Below, piece by piece: positions 20,508 through 30,036 of a stretch of 38,435 nucleotides of DNA; positions within the stretch are counted from its first letter, which is position 1, and each line of letters starts with the position of its first letter. The DNA is from a gamma proteobacterium endosymbiont of Lamellibrachia anaximandri. Its GTDB lineage: Bacteria > Pseudomonadota > Gammaproteobacteria > Chromatiales > Chromatiaceae. The notes under the pieces are model-generated. The model made no database searches, was not told the DNA's origin, and worked only from the letters and a program-made list of their open reading frames with translations. Both the position numbers and the translations under genes were made by a program. The stretch lies in NCBI GenBank assembly GCA_016756855.1, contig JAESPD010000035.1, positions 1 through 38,435 of the forward strand, given 5' to 3'.

Positions 20508-22895
20508 GTGAAGATTAACCAGCCTGTTACCAACAATGAACGTCAGATGAAACCGGGCAGCATCCTGGTTTCCAAGACTGATCTCAAAGGCGTCATTACC
20601 TACTGCAACAAGGATTTTGTTGAAATCAGTGGATTCAGCCGGAAAGAGTTGTATGGAAAAAGCCATAATATTGTGCGGCATCCTGATATGCCGCCCCAGG
20701 CCTTTCAGGATCTCTGGGACACCAGTAAAGCCGGCAAGCCCTGGACCGGCATCGTAAAGAATCGTTGCAAGAATGGAGACTACTACTGGGTTAAGGCAAA
20801 TGTAACGCCGCTGCGCACCAATGGCCGGGTCACCGAATACATGTCGGTGCGTACCCCGCCGACGCGTGAGGAGATTGCGGCTGTTGAGCCGCTCTACCGT
20901 GACCTGCTGGCAGACAGTAAAAAAGACCTGGCACCCAAAGGGCTGGCGAAGCTGAGTGCAGGTTTCAAGCGGCTGAGCATCAGGTTCCTGCTTACCGGCA
21001 CTGTTTTACTTACCGCGCTTATGTTCGGTTTGCTGGCAGGCATGATTTTTATGGGTGTTCCCCAAGTGCTGATCTACGGGTTGCTCGGGATCGTGGCGGC
21101 TGCCACCCTCGTTTTCGGTCTGGCACTGACCTCTTATGTCACCAAGCCTATGGTTTATGTCCAGGAGAAGCTGAACCAGATCAGCGAGGGCAACTATTTC
21201 GACTGGGTCGAGACCGATCGCAACGATGAGATAGGGAGGATGATTCAGACGCTAAAATCGACCCAGATCAAACTTGGGTTCGATGTCATGGATGCCCGTG
21301 AAACGGCGAATGATGCGATTCGTCTGCAGGAGGCGCTCAATAACAGCTCGACCAGTATCACGGTTTCGGACAAAGACAACATCCTGATCTTCATGAACAA
21401 GTCGGCCCATCGGCGGTTTGATGAATTGGGGGAGAATATTCGCAGCCAGGGCAAACCATTTGATACCGATGAGTTGATTGGTACCAGTCTGGCCGATTTC
21501 TTTCCCGATGAGACCCTGGCAGAGATGTACCGGAGCCAGCTTACCGATACCCGCACCAGTCGCTTCGATGCCTGGGGCCACAACTTCAAACTGATTACCA
21601 GTCCGGTCTACGATAGCGATGGCGACTATCAGGGGCGTGTGACCCAGTGGATCGAGATTACCAATGAGCTGAAGGTTGAAAAAGAGATCGACAGTATCGT
21701 GATGGCCGCCAAAGGTGGTGATCTTACGCAGCGTATCTCCATGGAGGGCAAGAGCGGTTTCTTTGAGGATCTGGGACGGGGCATCAATGAACTGATCGAG
21801 GCTACCAGTGATGTGTTTGGTGATATTGCCAGCGCCATGCAGAGCATGGCTGCGGGTGACCTGACCAACCCCATCCGTCGTGATTACGCCGGGACTTATG
21901 GCGCGGTGAAAAACAACGTCAATGAGACCATCTCCAATCTGGAGGAGACGATTGTCAAACTGCGGGAGTCCGCAGATGTCATCACCACGGCTGCGGGTGA
22001 GATCTCTTCCGGCAACAACAACCTGTCGGCGCGTACCGAACAGCAGGCGAGTAGTCTGGAAGAGACGGCCTCCAGTATGGAAGAGCTGACGAGCACCGTA
22101 CGTAACAATGCCGATAACGCCCAGCAGGCGAACCAGTTGGCAAGCAGTGCCAGACAGACGGCCGAGCATGGCGGTGATGTGGTAAGTCGCGCAGTTCAGG
22201 CAATGGATGCCATCAATACTTCCAGCAACAAGATTGCCGAGATCATTGGTGTCATCGACGAGATCGCCTTCCAGACCAATCTGCTGGCCCTGAATGCCTC
22301 CGTCGAGGCCGCCCGTGCCGGTGAGCAGGGCAGGGGGTTTGCCGTGGTCGCCACTGAAGTGCGTAATCTTGCAGGCCGCAGTGCCACGGCGGCAAAAGAG
22401 ATCAAAGAGTTGATTCAGGACAGTGCGGGCAAAGTGAAAAACGGCGCGGAACTGGTCAATGAGTCGGGCGAAACCCTTCAGGAGATCGTCAACAGCGTGA
22501 AGAAAGTGGGCGATATCATCTCCGAGATCGCCGCCGCCAGCCAGGAACAGTCTGCGGGCATCGATCAGGTCAATCAGGCGGTCACCAGTATGGATGAAGT
22601 GACCCAGCAAAACGCTGCCCTGGCAGAACAGACTTCGGCGGCTGCCGCCTCCATGAGCGAAAAGGCTCAGGATATGGATGGCATGATGAACTTCTTCAAG
22701 GTGAATGGCGGAAGCCGTATGACTGCCGCAAGAGAGCCGTCAGCGCACACGAAACCTGTGGCTATGGTTAGGAGAGCGACGCCAGCACCCAAGCCTGTGC
22801 CGAGTGTTAAGCCAGCAGCGCAGGCAGCGCCCAGCAGCGTTACCCAAATCACTCCGGTAGCGGAGGGTGAAGGGGATGAGTGGGAAGAGTTCTGA
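20508..22895 (+). CDS. Aer-like methyl-accepting chemotaxis protein with PAS domains and C-terminal EWEEF tether
   Basis: This 795-aa receptor starts at GTG 20508, with GGGAG 7 bases upstream. An N-terminal PAS domain of the Aer/redox type covers about 10-125 ([45 protein letters not shown]). Two close membrane helices follow (about 160-205) with almost no periplasmic part. Then come a HAMP (about 205-260), a second PAS (about 275-395), more HAMP-like helices (about 400-480) and the signalling hairpin, with its tip around residue 595 ([20 protein letters not shown]). The last residues DEWEEF match the [N/D/E]WExF pentapeptide that recruits CheR and CheB. Sensing is therefore probably intracellular, perhaps of redox or oxygen through a flavin; the cofactor is inferred from family only. 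Confidence 0.93.
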   Translation: MKINQPVTNNERQMKPGSILVSKTDLKGVITYCNKDFVEISGFSRKELYGKSHNIVRHPDMPPQAFQDLWDTSKAGKPWTGIVKNRCKNGDYYWVKANVTPLRTNGRVTEYMSVRTPPTREEIAAVEPLYRDLLADSKKDLAPKGLAKLSAGFKRLSIRFLLTGTVLLTALMFGLLAGMIFMGVPQVLIYGLLGIVAAATLVFGLALTSYVTKPMVYVQEKLNQISEGNYFDWVETDRNDEIGRMIQTLKSTQIKLGFDVMDARETANDAIRLQEALNNSSTSITVSDKDNILIFMNKSAHRRFDELGENIRSQGKPFDTDELIGTSLADFFPDETLAEMYRSQLTDTRTSRFDAWGHNFKLITSPVYDSDGDYQGRVTQWIEITNELKVEKEIDSIVMAAKGGDLTQRISMEGKSGFFEDLGRGINELIEATSDVFGDIASAMQSMAAGDLTNPIRRDYAGTYGAVKNNVNETISNLEETIVKLRESADVITTAAGEISSGNNNLSARTEQQASSLEETASSMEELTSTVRNNADNAQQANQLASSARQTAEHGGDVVSRAVQAMDAINTSSNKIAEIIGVIDEIAFQTNLLALNASVEAARAGEQGRGFAVVATEVRNLAGRSATAAKEIKELIQDSAGKVKNGAELVNESGETLQEIVNSVKKVGDIISEIAAASQEQSAGIDQVNQAVTSMDEVTQQNAALAEQTSAAAASMSEKAQDMDGMMNFFKVNGGSRMTAAREPSAHTKPVAMVRRATPAPKPVPSVKPAAQAAPSSVTQITPVAEGEGDEWEEF

Positions 22896-22936
22896 TTGTG
22901 TGGGTATGGGAATTGCCTGTTGAGAGAATCAGCTGA

Positions 22937-25900
22937 ATGAAGATAAACGAACCGAATAGCGGAAAAGAGATCCCCATGCCAGACGATATGATTATCGTCT
23001 CCAGGACCGATCTCAAGGGCATGATCACCTATGCCGACAGTGCATTTGTGGAGATGGCGGGCTTCAGTGAGGCTGAATTGGTCGGCAAGAACCACAATAT
23101 CATTCGGCATCCCGATGTGCCTGCCGCAGCGTTTGAGGATCTATGGGTAACCATACAGGCAGGCAACCCCTGGACCGGTATCGTAAAAAACCGTTCCAAG
23201 AACGGCGACCACTATTGGGTGAAGGCCAATGTGATTCCAATCTTTGAGCATGGGCATGTCAAAGAGTATATGTCGGTGCGCACCAAGCCGACTCAGGATG
23301 AGGTGCGGGGTGCCGAGTCACTCTATGCAGCGATCAATGGTGGCTCCTTTAAGGGTGACGGACTTTTGACCCGTATGTTCAAGTCCCTGTTTAATCTGCC
23401 CCTGCTGAAGAAGTTCTATCTGGTGATGGCATTCATGGCGGTCAGTTTTCTTGTATCCGGTCTGGTTGCCTGGTTACCGATGCATGAGGCTGAAGCGCAG
23501 TGGCACGGGTATCAGGCTGAGGTCGCCGAAAGACAGTCGCTGTTGTCGGAGATGAAGTCCCAGTTCGGTTATGGCGGGGCGATTCATAATTTCAAGAACT
23601 ATGTGCTACGGGGCGCGCAGAAGTATGCGGATCGCTTCAAAACCAACCATCAGTCTCTGCTTGTCGCGCTGGATCAGTATGGCCGCTTGAAAGGGCTGGC
23701 GGAGGATGAGCGAACGGCGTTGGCAGCTATTCGCAGTGTTGCTGATAACTATCGGGTTATGCTCGACAAGATCCAACCGATGGTGGTGGGGCAGGCATCT
23801 GCCGTTGCCATCGACAAGATGGTAAAGGTCAGTGATAAACCTGCGCTTGAGGGTTTCGGTGTACTCAATGCCGCATACGAAAAGATGACGGCTGCCCGCA
23901 CTGGAACGTTGGGAGAGACTATCGGTTTCGGCAAGTTGATTTCATCAGCCATGCCGCCGGCTGGTTTTGTAATCCTGGCGCTGTTTTTCTACCTTGCCCT
24001 GCAGCGTGGCGTGCTGAAACCGTTACAGGCCTCACAGGACTATCTGCGACGCATCGCTGAAGGACACTATGCCGATGATATCGAACTTCGTCGCGGGGAT
24101 GAGATTGGGGATCTCTATCGTGGCATCAAGTCGATGCAGACGAAGCTGGGCTATGACGTGAACGAGGCGCGTGAACGGGCCGAGAGCGCCGCCCGTATCG
24201 AAACTGCGCTGGATAATGTCTCAAGCTGCGTGATGATGGCCGATAACGATCGCAACATCTTCTATATGAACAAAGCAGTCAAGACGCTGTTTAAAGAGGC
24301 GGAAGAGGATATCCGCAAAGATCTTACGGAGTTCGATGCCGACCGTTTGCTGGGCGCCAGTATCGATGCCTTCCATAAACACCCCGGGCACCAGGCGAAG
24401 ATGCTTGCAACTCTTTCCCAGACACATAAGTCAGAGTTGGTGGTGGGTGGCCGCACCATGCGTATCGTCGCCAATCCGGTTATTGCGGAAGATGGCAAAC
24501 GTCTGGGTACAGCGGTGGAGTGGAGTGACCGTACCGAAGAGGTGGCAGTCGAGGGTGAGCTGGAGAATATCGTGGCAGCTACCCTGCATGGTGACTTGTC
24601 GCAACGGGTCAAACTGGAAAACAAGACGGGTTTTTTCAAGCATCTGGGAAAGGGCATCAATGCTTTGATCGACCAGATAAACAGTGTCTTCAATGATGTT
24701 GCCGTCACCATGCAGCGGGTCTCCAACGGAGATCTGAGTGAGCGGATCAATAGCCAATACAGCGGTACTTTTGGTGAGGTGAAGGATAACGTCAATGAGA
24801 CCATGGATAATCTGCGCAGCATAATTACAGAGCTGCGGGATTCGATGGATGTGGTGCGAACGGCTTCAGGTGAAATTTCATCAGGTAATAACAGCCTCTC
24901 CAGCCGTACCGAGCAACAGGCCAGCAGTCTCGAAGAGACCGCCTCCAGCATGGAAGAGTTGACTGGCACTGTACGTAACAACGCTGACAATGCCCAGCAG
25001 GCAAACCAGCTTGCAGAAAGCGCCGGAAAAGCCGCAGAGAAAGGGGGTGAGGTGGTACAGCGGGCAGTGGTGGCAATGGATGAAATCAATGAGGCCAGCA
25101 ACAGGATTGCCGAGATCATCGGCGTGATCGATGAGATCGCCTTCCAGACCAATCTGCTGGCGCTGAACGCCTCTGTCGAGGCAGCCAGGGCAGGTGAACA
25201 GGGACGGGGTTTTGCAGTGGTCGCAACCGAGGTGCGCAACCTTGCCGGCCGCAGTGCCACTGCCGCTAAAGAGATAAAGGCGTTGATTCAGGATAGCGCG
25301 CACAAAGTACAGATCGGTTCTGAGTTGGTCAATGAGTCAGGTGAGACCCTTGGCGAGATCGTTAACGGTGTCAAGAAGGTGGGAGACATCGTCTCGGAGA
25401 TTGCCGCCTCGAGTCAGGAGCAGGCGACAGGTATAGATCAGGTCAACCAGACGGTGACCAGCATGGATGAGATGACTCAGCAGAATGCCGCGCTGGCTGA
25501 AGAGACCTCTGCCGCTGCCTCATCCATGAGGGATAAGGCCCAGGAGATGGATGGTCTGATGAACTTCTTCAACCTCGATATTAAAGCGCAGGCAGAAGTG
25601 GCTCATAGCGTGAATCATGCCGACTTTGATTTTCATGCAGCCAGAGCGGCTCACCTCTCATGGAAGATGCAGCTGCGGGAGTTTCTCGATGGCAATAAAA
25701 GCATGAGCAATGATGAGGCGGTATCCCATCGTGATTGCGCGCTGGGAAAATGGCTCTACGGTTTTGCCATGGCAGAGTATGGCCATATTCAGCAGATGCA
25801 GGAGATGGAACGGTTGCATGAAGAGATGCACGGCATCATCAAGGGTGTGGTTTCGCTGAAGAATGCCGGATCCATGGTAGAGGCTGAAGAAGCCTATAGC

Positions 25901-25969
25901 GGCATCGGGCCGCTATCCGAACAGATCGTGCATCTACTTAAACAGGTAGAGGATCAGGTGGATGTTTGA
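22937..25969 (+). CDS. Methyl-accepting chemotaxis protein with PAS, periplasmic helical domain and C-terminal CZB zinc domain
   Basis: This 1010-aa receptor is paralogous to the one just upstream. It has an Aer-like PAS (about 10-130), TM1 (about 157-178), a helical periplasmic region (about 180-330) containing [18 protein letters not shown]2 (about 335-358), HAMP, a second PAS (about 420-540), further HAMP segments and a signalling hairpin nearly identical to that of its neighbour. After the hairpin is a CZB (chemoreceptor zinc-binding) domain. [23 protein letters not shown] and the following His residues (LHEEMHG) supply the 3His/1Cys site. CZB domains are known to sense zinc or hypochlorous acid. 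It lacks the EWEEF tail. The arrangement suggests tandem duplication followed by gain of extra domains. Confidence 0.93.
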   Translation: MKINEPNSGKEIPMPDDMIIVSRTDLKGMITYADSAFVEMAGFSEAELVGKNHNIIRHPDVPAAAFEDLWVTIQAGNPWTGIVKNRSKNGDHYWVKANVIPIFEHGHVKEYMSVRTKPTQDEVRGAESLYAAINGGSFKGDGLLTRMFKSLFNLPLLKKFYLVMAFMAVSFLVSGLVAWLPMHEAEAQWHGYQAEVAERQSLLSEMKSQFGYGGAIHNFKNYVLRGAQKYADRFKTNHQSLLVALDQYGRLKGLAEDERTALAAIRSVADNYRVMLDKIQPMVVGQASAVAIDKMVKVSDKPALEGFGVLNAAYEKMTAARTGTLGETIGFGKLISSAMPPAGFVILALFFYLALQRGVLKPLQASQDYLRRIAEGHYADDIELRRGDEIGDLYRGIKSMQTKLGYDVNEARERAESAARIETALDNVSSCVMMADNDRNIFYMNKAVKTLFKEAEEDIRKDLTEFDADRLLGASIDAFHKHPGHQAKMLATLSQTHKSELVVGGRTMRIVANPVIAEDGKRLGTAVEWSDRTEEVAVEGELENIVAATLHGDLSQRVKLENKTGFFKHLGKGINALIDQINSVFNDVAVTMQRVSNGDLSERINSQYSGTFGEVKDNVNETMDNLRSIITELRDSMDVVRTASGEISSGNNSLSSRTEQQASSLEETASSMEELTGTVRNNADNAQQANQLAESAGKAAEKGGEVVQRAVVAMDEINEASNRIAEIIGVIDEIAFQTNLLALNASVEAARAGEQGRGFAVVATEVRNLAGRSATAAKEIKALIQDSAHKVQIGSELVNESGETLGEIVNGVKKVGDIVSEIAASSQEQATGIDQVNQTVTSMDEMTQQNAALAEETSAAASSMRDKAQEMDGLMNFFNLDIKAQAEVAHSVNHADFDFHAARAAHLSWKMQLREFLDGNKSMSNDEAVSHRDCALGKWLYGFAMAEYGHIQQMQEMERLHEEMHGIIKGVVSLKNAGSMVEAEEAYSGIGPLSEQIVHLLKQVEDQVDV

Positions 25970-26002
25970 TCGATCGATACAACAGGTTTTCAGGAGAGTG
26001 AA

Positions 26003-26512
26003 ATGACCCCGGCTGAAACAACAGTGAGTGAAGCAGGAACATCTGCCGGAGTGGGTGGTCAGTATCTCAGCTTCACGCTCGGTGGAGAGGATTATGGTGT
26101 GGACATCCTGCGGGTGCAGGAGATCAAGGGTTGGGAGGCGGTTCGTCCGCTTCCTGATACGCCGGACTATGTAAAAGGTGTGCTGGACCTGCGCGGAAAG
26201 ATTGTGCCGATTATCGATCTGCGAACCCGTCTCAAGCTTGATCATGCCGAATATACACCGACTACGGTAACCATTGTTTTGACTGTGGAGAGTGAGCGCG
26301 GGCAGAACTTTGTCGGCATTGTTGTTGACGGTGTTTCAGATGTGCTCGATGTGCCGGGAGATGATGTACGAGCCGCGCCTGATCTGGGTGCCCACATCAA
26401 TACAAAATACATCATAGGCATGGTTACCCAGGGTGAGCGTATGGTTGTGCTGCTGGATGTCGACAGGCTTTTTAATCCTGATGAATTAGGATTGCCGGCA
26501 AGTATTGGTTAA
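26003..26512 (+). CDS. cheW: Chemotaxis coupling protein CheW (second copy)
   Basis: This 169-aa CheW-domain protein has LGGEDYGVDILRVQEIKG, LPDTPDYVKGVLDLRGKIVPIIDLRTRL and VVDGVSDVLDV. It has the same length and motif order as the first CheW, so it is a paralogue. It has a good ribosome site (CAGGAGAG) and sits between the CZB receptor and the ParA-like gene. In systems with ParC, a CheW-domain protein (ParP) joins the ATPase to the array. This one has no extra N-terminal region, so it is more likely an ordinary CheW. Confidence 0.94.
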   Translation: MTPAETTVSEAGTSAGVGGQYLSFTLGGEDYGVDILRVQEIKGWEAVRPLPDTPDYVKGVLDLRGKIVPIIDLRTRLKLDHAEYTPTTVTIVLTVESERGQNFVGIVVDGVSDVLDVPGDDVRAAPDLGAHINTKYIIGMVTQGERMVVLLDVDRLFNPDELGLPASIG

Positions 26513-26559
26513 GTATCGTGCCGTGAAAGCGAAGAGACGGAATAGGAGTGTTTTGATTC

Positions 26560-27318
26560 ATGCGCCGGATTGCAGTCATCAACCAGAAGGGTGGGGTGGG
26601 AAAGACCACGATTACCACCAATCTGGGGCATGCGCTGGCCCTGCTCGGGCATCGTGTCACTGTGATCGATCTGGATCCGCAAGGTCAGCTGGCGGCGAGT
26701 TTCGGTATCTTCCGGCCACCTTCAAAAGGTATCGACCAAGTGCTACTGGAAACGCTGGATATCGAATCCGTCCGAGTCAATGCCAGGGATCTGGTGACGT
26801 TGATACCTGCTGGAAACAGGTTGCACAAAGTGGAAGAGTTGCACGAAGGTGGAGCAGCGCGCGCACGCTTGTTACAAACCGCGTTGCAGGGAAATCTGCA
26901 GGATCAGGCCTTCGTGCTATATGACTGTCCGCCCTCTTCCGGAATGTTGGTGGCGAATGCAGTATTTGCGGCAGATGAGGTGTTGATACCGGTCACTGGA
27001 GACTATCTCTCTCTCAACGGCTTGGCAAAAATGATGGCAACACTGAAAAAATTTGAGCCCTTTTTGGAAAAACCCCTGCAACAGTGGATTGAGCTAAGTC
27101 GTTTGATTCCGCGTCGGCGGCTTGCCAAAGAGGTACAGGCCAAGGTGCTTGAACATTTTCCGGGACGTGTGTTGGCGACGCCGATTCGTGAGGCGGCGGT
27201 GATGGCGGAGTGCCCAGGCGCGGGGCGGACGATCTTTGAATACAGAGGTTCAAGTCGCTCGGCAAAAGAATTCAACTTACTCGCACAGGATGTAGTTGAG
27301 AGGAGAACCATGCAATGA
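26560..27318 (+). CDS. ParA/MinD-family ATPase of the chemotaxis cluster (ParC-like)
   Basis: This 252-aa protein begins with the deviant Walker A motif QKGGVGKTTITTNLGHAL. Switch I follows as DLDPQGQLAASFG, and the Walker B region is LYDCPPSSGMLVANAV. It closely fits the ParA-like proteins found inside chemotaxis operons (Vibrio ParC, P. aeruginosa PA1462), which place chemosensory arrays at the cell pole or distribute them at division. No parB or parS lies nearby, which argues against a plasmid or chromosome partition role. It overlaps the next STAS gene by 4 bp (ATGA). Confidence 0.9.
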   Translation: MRRIAVINQKGGVGKTTITTNLGHALALLGHRVTVIDLDPQGQLAASFGIFRPPSKGIDQVLLETLDIESVRVNARDLVTLIPAGNRLHKVEELHEGGAARARLLQTALQGNLQDQAFVLYDCPPSSGMLVANAVFAADEVLIPVTGDYLSLNGLAKMMATLKKFEPFLEKPLQQWIELSRLIPRRRLAKEVQAKVLEHFPGRVLATPIREAAVMAECPGAGRTIFEYRGSSRSAKEFNLLAQDVVERRTMQ

Positions 27319-27743
27319 CGACACGGAAAAACAGTAGTGGCCCGGTAATGAATCATGACCCATTTCAGGAAATGGGGACGTCAGCAGAATCGGCGGATGA
27401 CGGGGTGGGATTGAATGCTACTTCCCCTGCCGCTGAAGTAACAGCGCTTGATGCCAAAGAGAATATTGTGACATTGGGCGAAAGCCTGACCATACAGGAA
27501 GTGGCCGGTATGCTGGAAACATTGAGACGATCGCTTGAGCTGGGTGGCACAGTGACCCTGAATGCAGGGGACCTCGACCAAGTGGATGGTGCAGGCATTC
27601 AACTGTTATGTACCTTCGTGAAAGAGGCAGTGAATCAACATATCGAAGTAAAGTGGTCTGCAACAGCTGAGAAGCTGCAATCCGCAGCTGAACTGTTGGG
27701 ATTGCTTGAAGTCTTGAATCTGCCAATAAAACAAGCGGCATGA
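27315..27743 (+). CDS. STAS-domain protein without phospho-acceptor serine
   Basis: This 142-aa protein has a low-complexity N-terminal tail (about 1-50) and a STAS domain (about 50-138: NIVTLGESLTIQEV...GTVTLNAGDLDQVDGAGIQLL). At the place where anti-sigma antagonists have DSSGL with a phosphorylated Ser, this protein has DGAGI, so it cannot be regulated by that phosphorylation. Similar non-phosphorylatable STAS proteins occur in che operons next to CheY, CheA and ParA; their role is not settled. Translation is coupled to the ParA-like gene by ATGA overlap with AGGAGA upstream. Confidence 0.85.
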   Translation: MTTRKNSSGPVMNHDPFQEMGTSAESADDGVGLNATSPAAEVTALDAKENIVTLGESLTIQEVAGMLETLRRSLELGGTVTLNAGDLDQVDGAGIQLLCTFVKEAVNQHIEVKWSATAEKLQSAAELLGLLEVLNLPIKQAA

Positions 27744-27767
27744 ATAGATGGGGATCGGAGAAACCTG

Positions 27768-28334
27768 ATGAATAAAACAGCAATAGCGCCATCGACGGCG
27801 AAGCAACCTGATCTGGACTGGAGTCAGGTGCGGGAAACAATGCGCATGCTTAACCTCGCAGTTGCTCAGATCGATATGGCGATGCGGGAAGGTGAGGAGT
27901 CGATTCAAACGCTCAGTGAATCTTTTACCTCAATGATCTCCAGCGTGAGCGCCATTGCGCAAACCGCCGGTCAGTTACAGTGCCGGGATGAAAATGCCGG
28001 TGTGATAGCCATAATCGAGCAGGAAGGGGCGGATGTATCAGCCAAGATGCAGGCAAGCATTATGGCATTCCAGTTTTACGATAAACTTTCGCAGCGGCTC
28101 TCCCATGTGAACCATGCACTTGAGGCGTTGGGGGAGCTGGTGGGTGATCAGGGCAGGCTCTATAACCCCAATGAGTGGACCGGTCTGCAGGGAAAAATCA
28201 GATCGCGCTACAGCATGCGTGAAGAACAGGAGATGTTTGACGCCCTGCTGGCAGGCGCCACCATAGAACAGGCGCTGCAGATGGGGATAGAGGCGATGCA
28301 TGAGGCAGAGGACGATGATATCGAACTGTTTTAA
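27768..28334 (+). CDS. CheZ-like protein (putative CheY-P phosphatase) with C-terminal IELF tail
   Basis: This is a helical 188-aa protein with no membrane segment. Residues 101-109 read FQFYDKLSQ. D105 and Q109 have the same i/i+4 spacing as the CheZ catalytic pair (E. coli D143 and Q147 in QDLTGQ), and the surrounding helix is similar in character. The C terminus is acidic and ends DDDIELF. E. coli CheZ also ends in an acidic amphipathic peptide (DDLLDSLGF) that binds CheY. No other cheZ candidate is present in this cluster. Overall similarity to CheZ is low by eye, so the function is a hypothesis. The same tail type ends CheD and the short receptor at 31216. Confidence 0.6.
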   Translation: MNKTAIAPSTAKQPDLDWSQVRETMRMLNLAVAQIDMAMREGEESIQTLSESFTSMISSVSAIAQTAGQLQCRDENAGVIAIIEQEGADVSAKMQASIMAFQFYDKLSQRLSHVNHALEALGELVGDQGRLYNPNEWTGLQGKIRSRYSMREEQEMFDALLAGATIEQALQMGIEAMHEAEDDDIELF

Positions 28335-28362
28335 AACGCCACCGACCTGCTGACCAAGACAT

Positions 28363-28452
28363 TGTAGGCCGGTTCAAGCGTAGCGGAACCCGAAATCCAT
28401 GTGCTCTCTCTATCCGGAAACGCCAGATCCGCTATGCTTGATCTGGCCTACG
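28363..28452. repeat. REP-like palindromic intergenic repeat, copy B
   Basis: This is a second copy of the repeat at 6166-6257, in the opposite arm order. It runs from TGTAGGCCGGTTCAAGCGTA through AGATCCGCTATGCTTGATC to GGCCTACG. It lies inside the chemotaxis cluster between the CheZ-like gene and cheR. An open frame upstream of cheR runs through it and is not a real N terminus. The hairpin may tune expression of the genes after it. Confidence 0.85.
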
Positions 28453-28502
28453 CGCTAATCCAGAAAAATAATGTCATAAAATTGTTGAAGGACCATACAG
28501 TA

Positions 28503-29339
28503 ATGCGCGATCGAGAGTTTGAGTTTACCCAAAAGGATTTCGAGTTTTTACGCGGAATTGCGAACCAGCGTACCGGTATAGTCGTCTCCGATGATAAATT
28601 CGATATGTTCTATTCCCGGCTATCGCGGCGGGTACGCAAACTGGGGATGGCAACCTTCAGTGAATATTGCGATCTTATCCGCGCTAACCAGGATGGAGAT
28701 GAAATGGTGGAGTTGGTCAACTCCATTACGACCAATCTCACTGCGTTTTTTCGCGAAAACCACCACTTTGAGTATCTTGCCGATACAGTGATTCCGGAGT
28801 TACTGGCGAAAAATTCAGCAGAGAGGAATATTCGTATCTGGTCTGCCGGTTGTTCTACCGGCGAAGAACCCTATTCACTCTCCATTACCCTGAATGAAGT
28901 CCTGGCGCAGGTTGCAGGATGGGATGTGAAGGTTCTTGCTACCGATATTGACTCCAATGTACTCGCTCGTGCTGCGAGTGGCGTCTATCCGATGGAAAGG
29001 GTCAATGGGTTGGACAATGCGCGCCTGCGGCGCTGGTTTCAGAAGGGCAAAGGGGAGCATGGCGGCAAGGTCAGGTTGAAACCTGAGGTTCGCAGACTGA
29101 TCGAATTTGGCCAACTGAACCTGATGCAGAAATGGTCGATTGATTCGCCCAAGGATGTGATCTTCTGCCGCAACGTGATTATCTATTTTGATAAGGAGTC
29201 AAAGATTAAGTTGATTGAGCGTTATGCCGATAACCTGAAAGTGGGTGGTTATCTTTTTATTGGACACTCTGAATCACTGTTCAAACTCACGGATCGTTTT
29301 GAATTGATAGGCCAGACAATCTATCGAAAGGTAAAATAG
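28503..29339 (+). CDS. cheR: Chemotaxis protein methyltransferase CheR
   Basis: CheR methylates receptor glutamates with S-adenosylmethionine. The start at 28503 (MRDREFEFTQKDFEFLRG) has GAAGGA about 10 bases upstream; a longer frame runs back through the palindromic repeat. The 278-aa protein shows the N-terminal helical domain, TTNLTAFFREN, the SAM motif WSAGCSTGEEPYS, ATDIDSNVLARAASGVYP and IFCRNVIIYFD near the end. It is followed 7 bp later by cheD. A receptor with the EWEEF tether is encoded in the same cluster. Confidence 0.96.
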   Translation: MRDREFEFTQKDFEFLRGIANQRTGIVVSDDKFDMFYSRLSRRVRKLGMATFSEYCDLIRANQDGDEMVELVNSITTNLTAFFRENHHFEYLADTVIPELLAKNSAERNIRIWSAGCSTGEEPYSLSITLNEVLAQVAGWDVKVLATDIDSNVLARAASGVYPMERVNGLDNARLRRWFQKGKGEHGGKVRLKPEVRRLIEFGQLNLMQKWSIDSPKDVIFCRNVIIYFDKESKIKLIERYADNLKVGGYLFIGHSESLFKLTDRFELIGQTIYRKVK

Positions 29340-29346
29340 CAGGGAC

Positions 29347-29973
29347 ATGATGCATAAGGAACTGACCAGTTCTCTACCGGGGTTTGAGACAATCAACCGG
29401 TATTGGGATCGAAATCATAAGATGCCGGCGGCGAAGATTCTGCCGGGAGAATATTATGTGACGACCAATGACGAGATCATCACCACGGTATTGGGTTCCT
29501 GCGTTTCGGCGTGTATTTGGGACACTGTTTTCGGTATCGGTGGTATGAATCATTTCATGCTGCCTCTGAGTGACAGTGGTTCCTGGGGCGGCAGTGATCT
29601 TGTGAGCACCTCCACCCGGTATGGAAACTACGCCATGGAGCATATGATCAATGACATTTTGCGTCACGGTGGGCACCGTCCCAATCTGTCAGTGAAGATC
29701 TTTGGGGGTGGCAAGATCATCAGCGGAATGTCAGATGTTGGAGAGAAAAATATCCAGTTCATCCGTGAATATATTGAGCAGGAACAGTTAAATCTTCTGG
29801 GTGAGGATGTCGGTGATATCTACCCCAGAAAGGTTGTTTTCTATCCCGCCAGCGGCAGGGTTAGAATTAAGAAACTCAAACATATGCACAACGATACAGT
29901 AGTCAAGCGCGAGGTTGCCTATCAGCACGATATCGAAGAAGCACCTGTGGTGGGAGAGGTGGAGCTTTTCTGA
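29347..29973 (+). CDS. cheD: Chemoreceptor glutamine deamidase CheD with C-terminal VELF tail
   Basis: CheD deamidates receptor glutamines to glutamates. The 208-aa protein has the catalytic set in the spacing of Thermotoga CheD: T46, C52 (TVLGSCVSACIWD) and H69 (GGMNHFMLP). IFGGGKII and GDIYPRKVVFYPASGRV are also typical. It is longer than minimal CheD at the C terminus and ends GEVELF, a tail also found on the receptor at 31216 and nearly so on the CheZ-like protein. Two ATGs (29347 and 29350) are possible. The second has better spacing from AGGGA. Confidence 0.94.
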   Translation: MMHKELTSSLPGFETINRYWDRNHKMPAAKILPGEYYVTTNDEIITTVLGSCVSACIWDTVFGIGGMNHFMLPLSDSGSWGGSDLVSTSTRYGNYAMEHMINDILRHGGHRPNLSVKIFGGGKIISGMSDVGEKNIQFIREYIEQEQLNLLGEDVGDIYPRKVVFYPASGRVRIKKLKHMHNDTVVKREVAYQHDIEEAPVVGEVELF

Positions 29974-30036
29974 TGTGTGATGATTGGGATCTGTTTACAA
30001 ACGAGAAGGTTTGGTTGTAGTGATGGAAGAAAAATC

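Noticed and set aside
26560-27318. ParA-like gene as part of a plasmid or chromosome partition locus
   Set aside because: No parB or parS is nearby and both neighbours are chemotaxis genes, which fits the ParC role better.
28401-28502. 34-residue N-terminal extension of CheR
   Set aside because: It is encoded by the palindromic repeat; the family start and the ribosome site are at 28503.
29225-29232. GCCGATAA inside cheR as a further FliA promoter
   Set aside because: The -35 position does not match TAAAGTTT well and the site is within coding sequence with no gene start properly placed after it.
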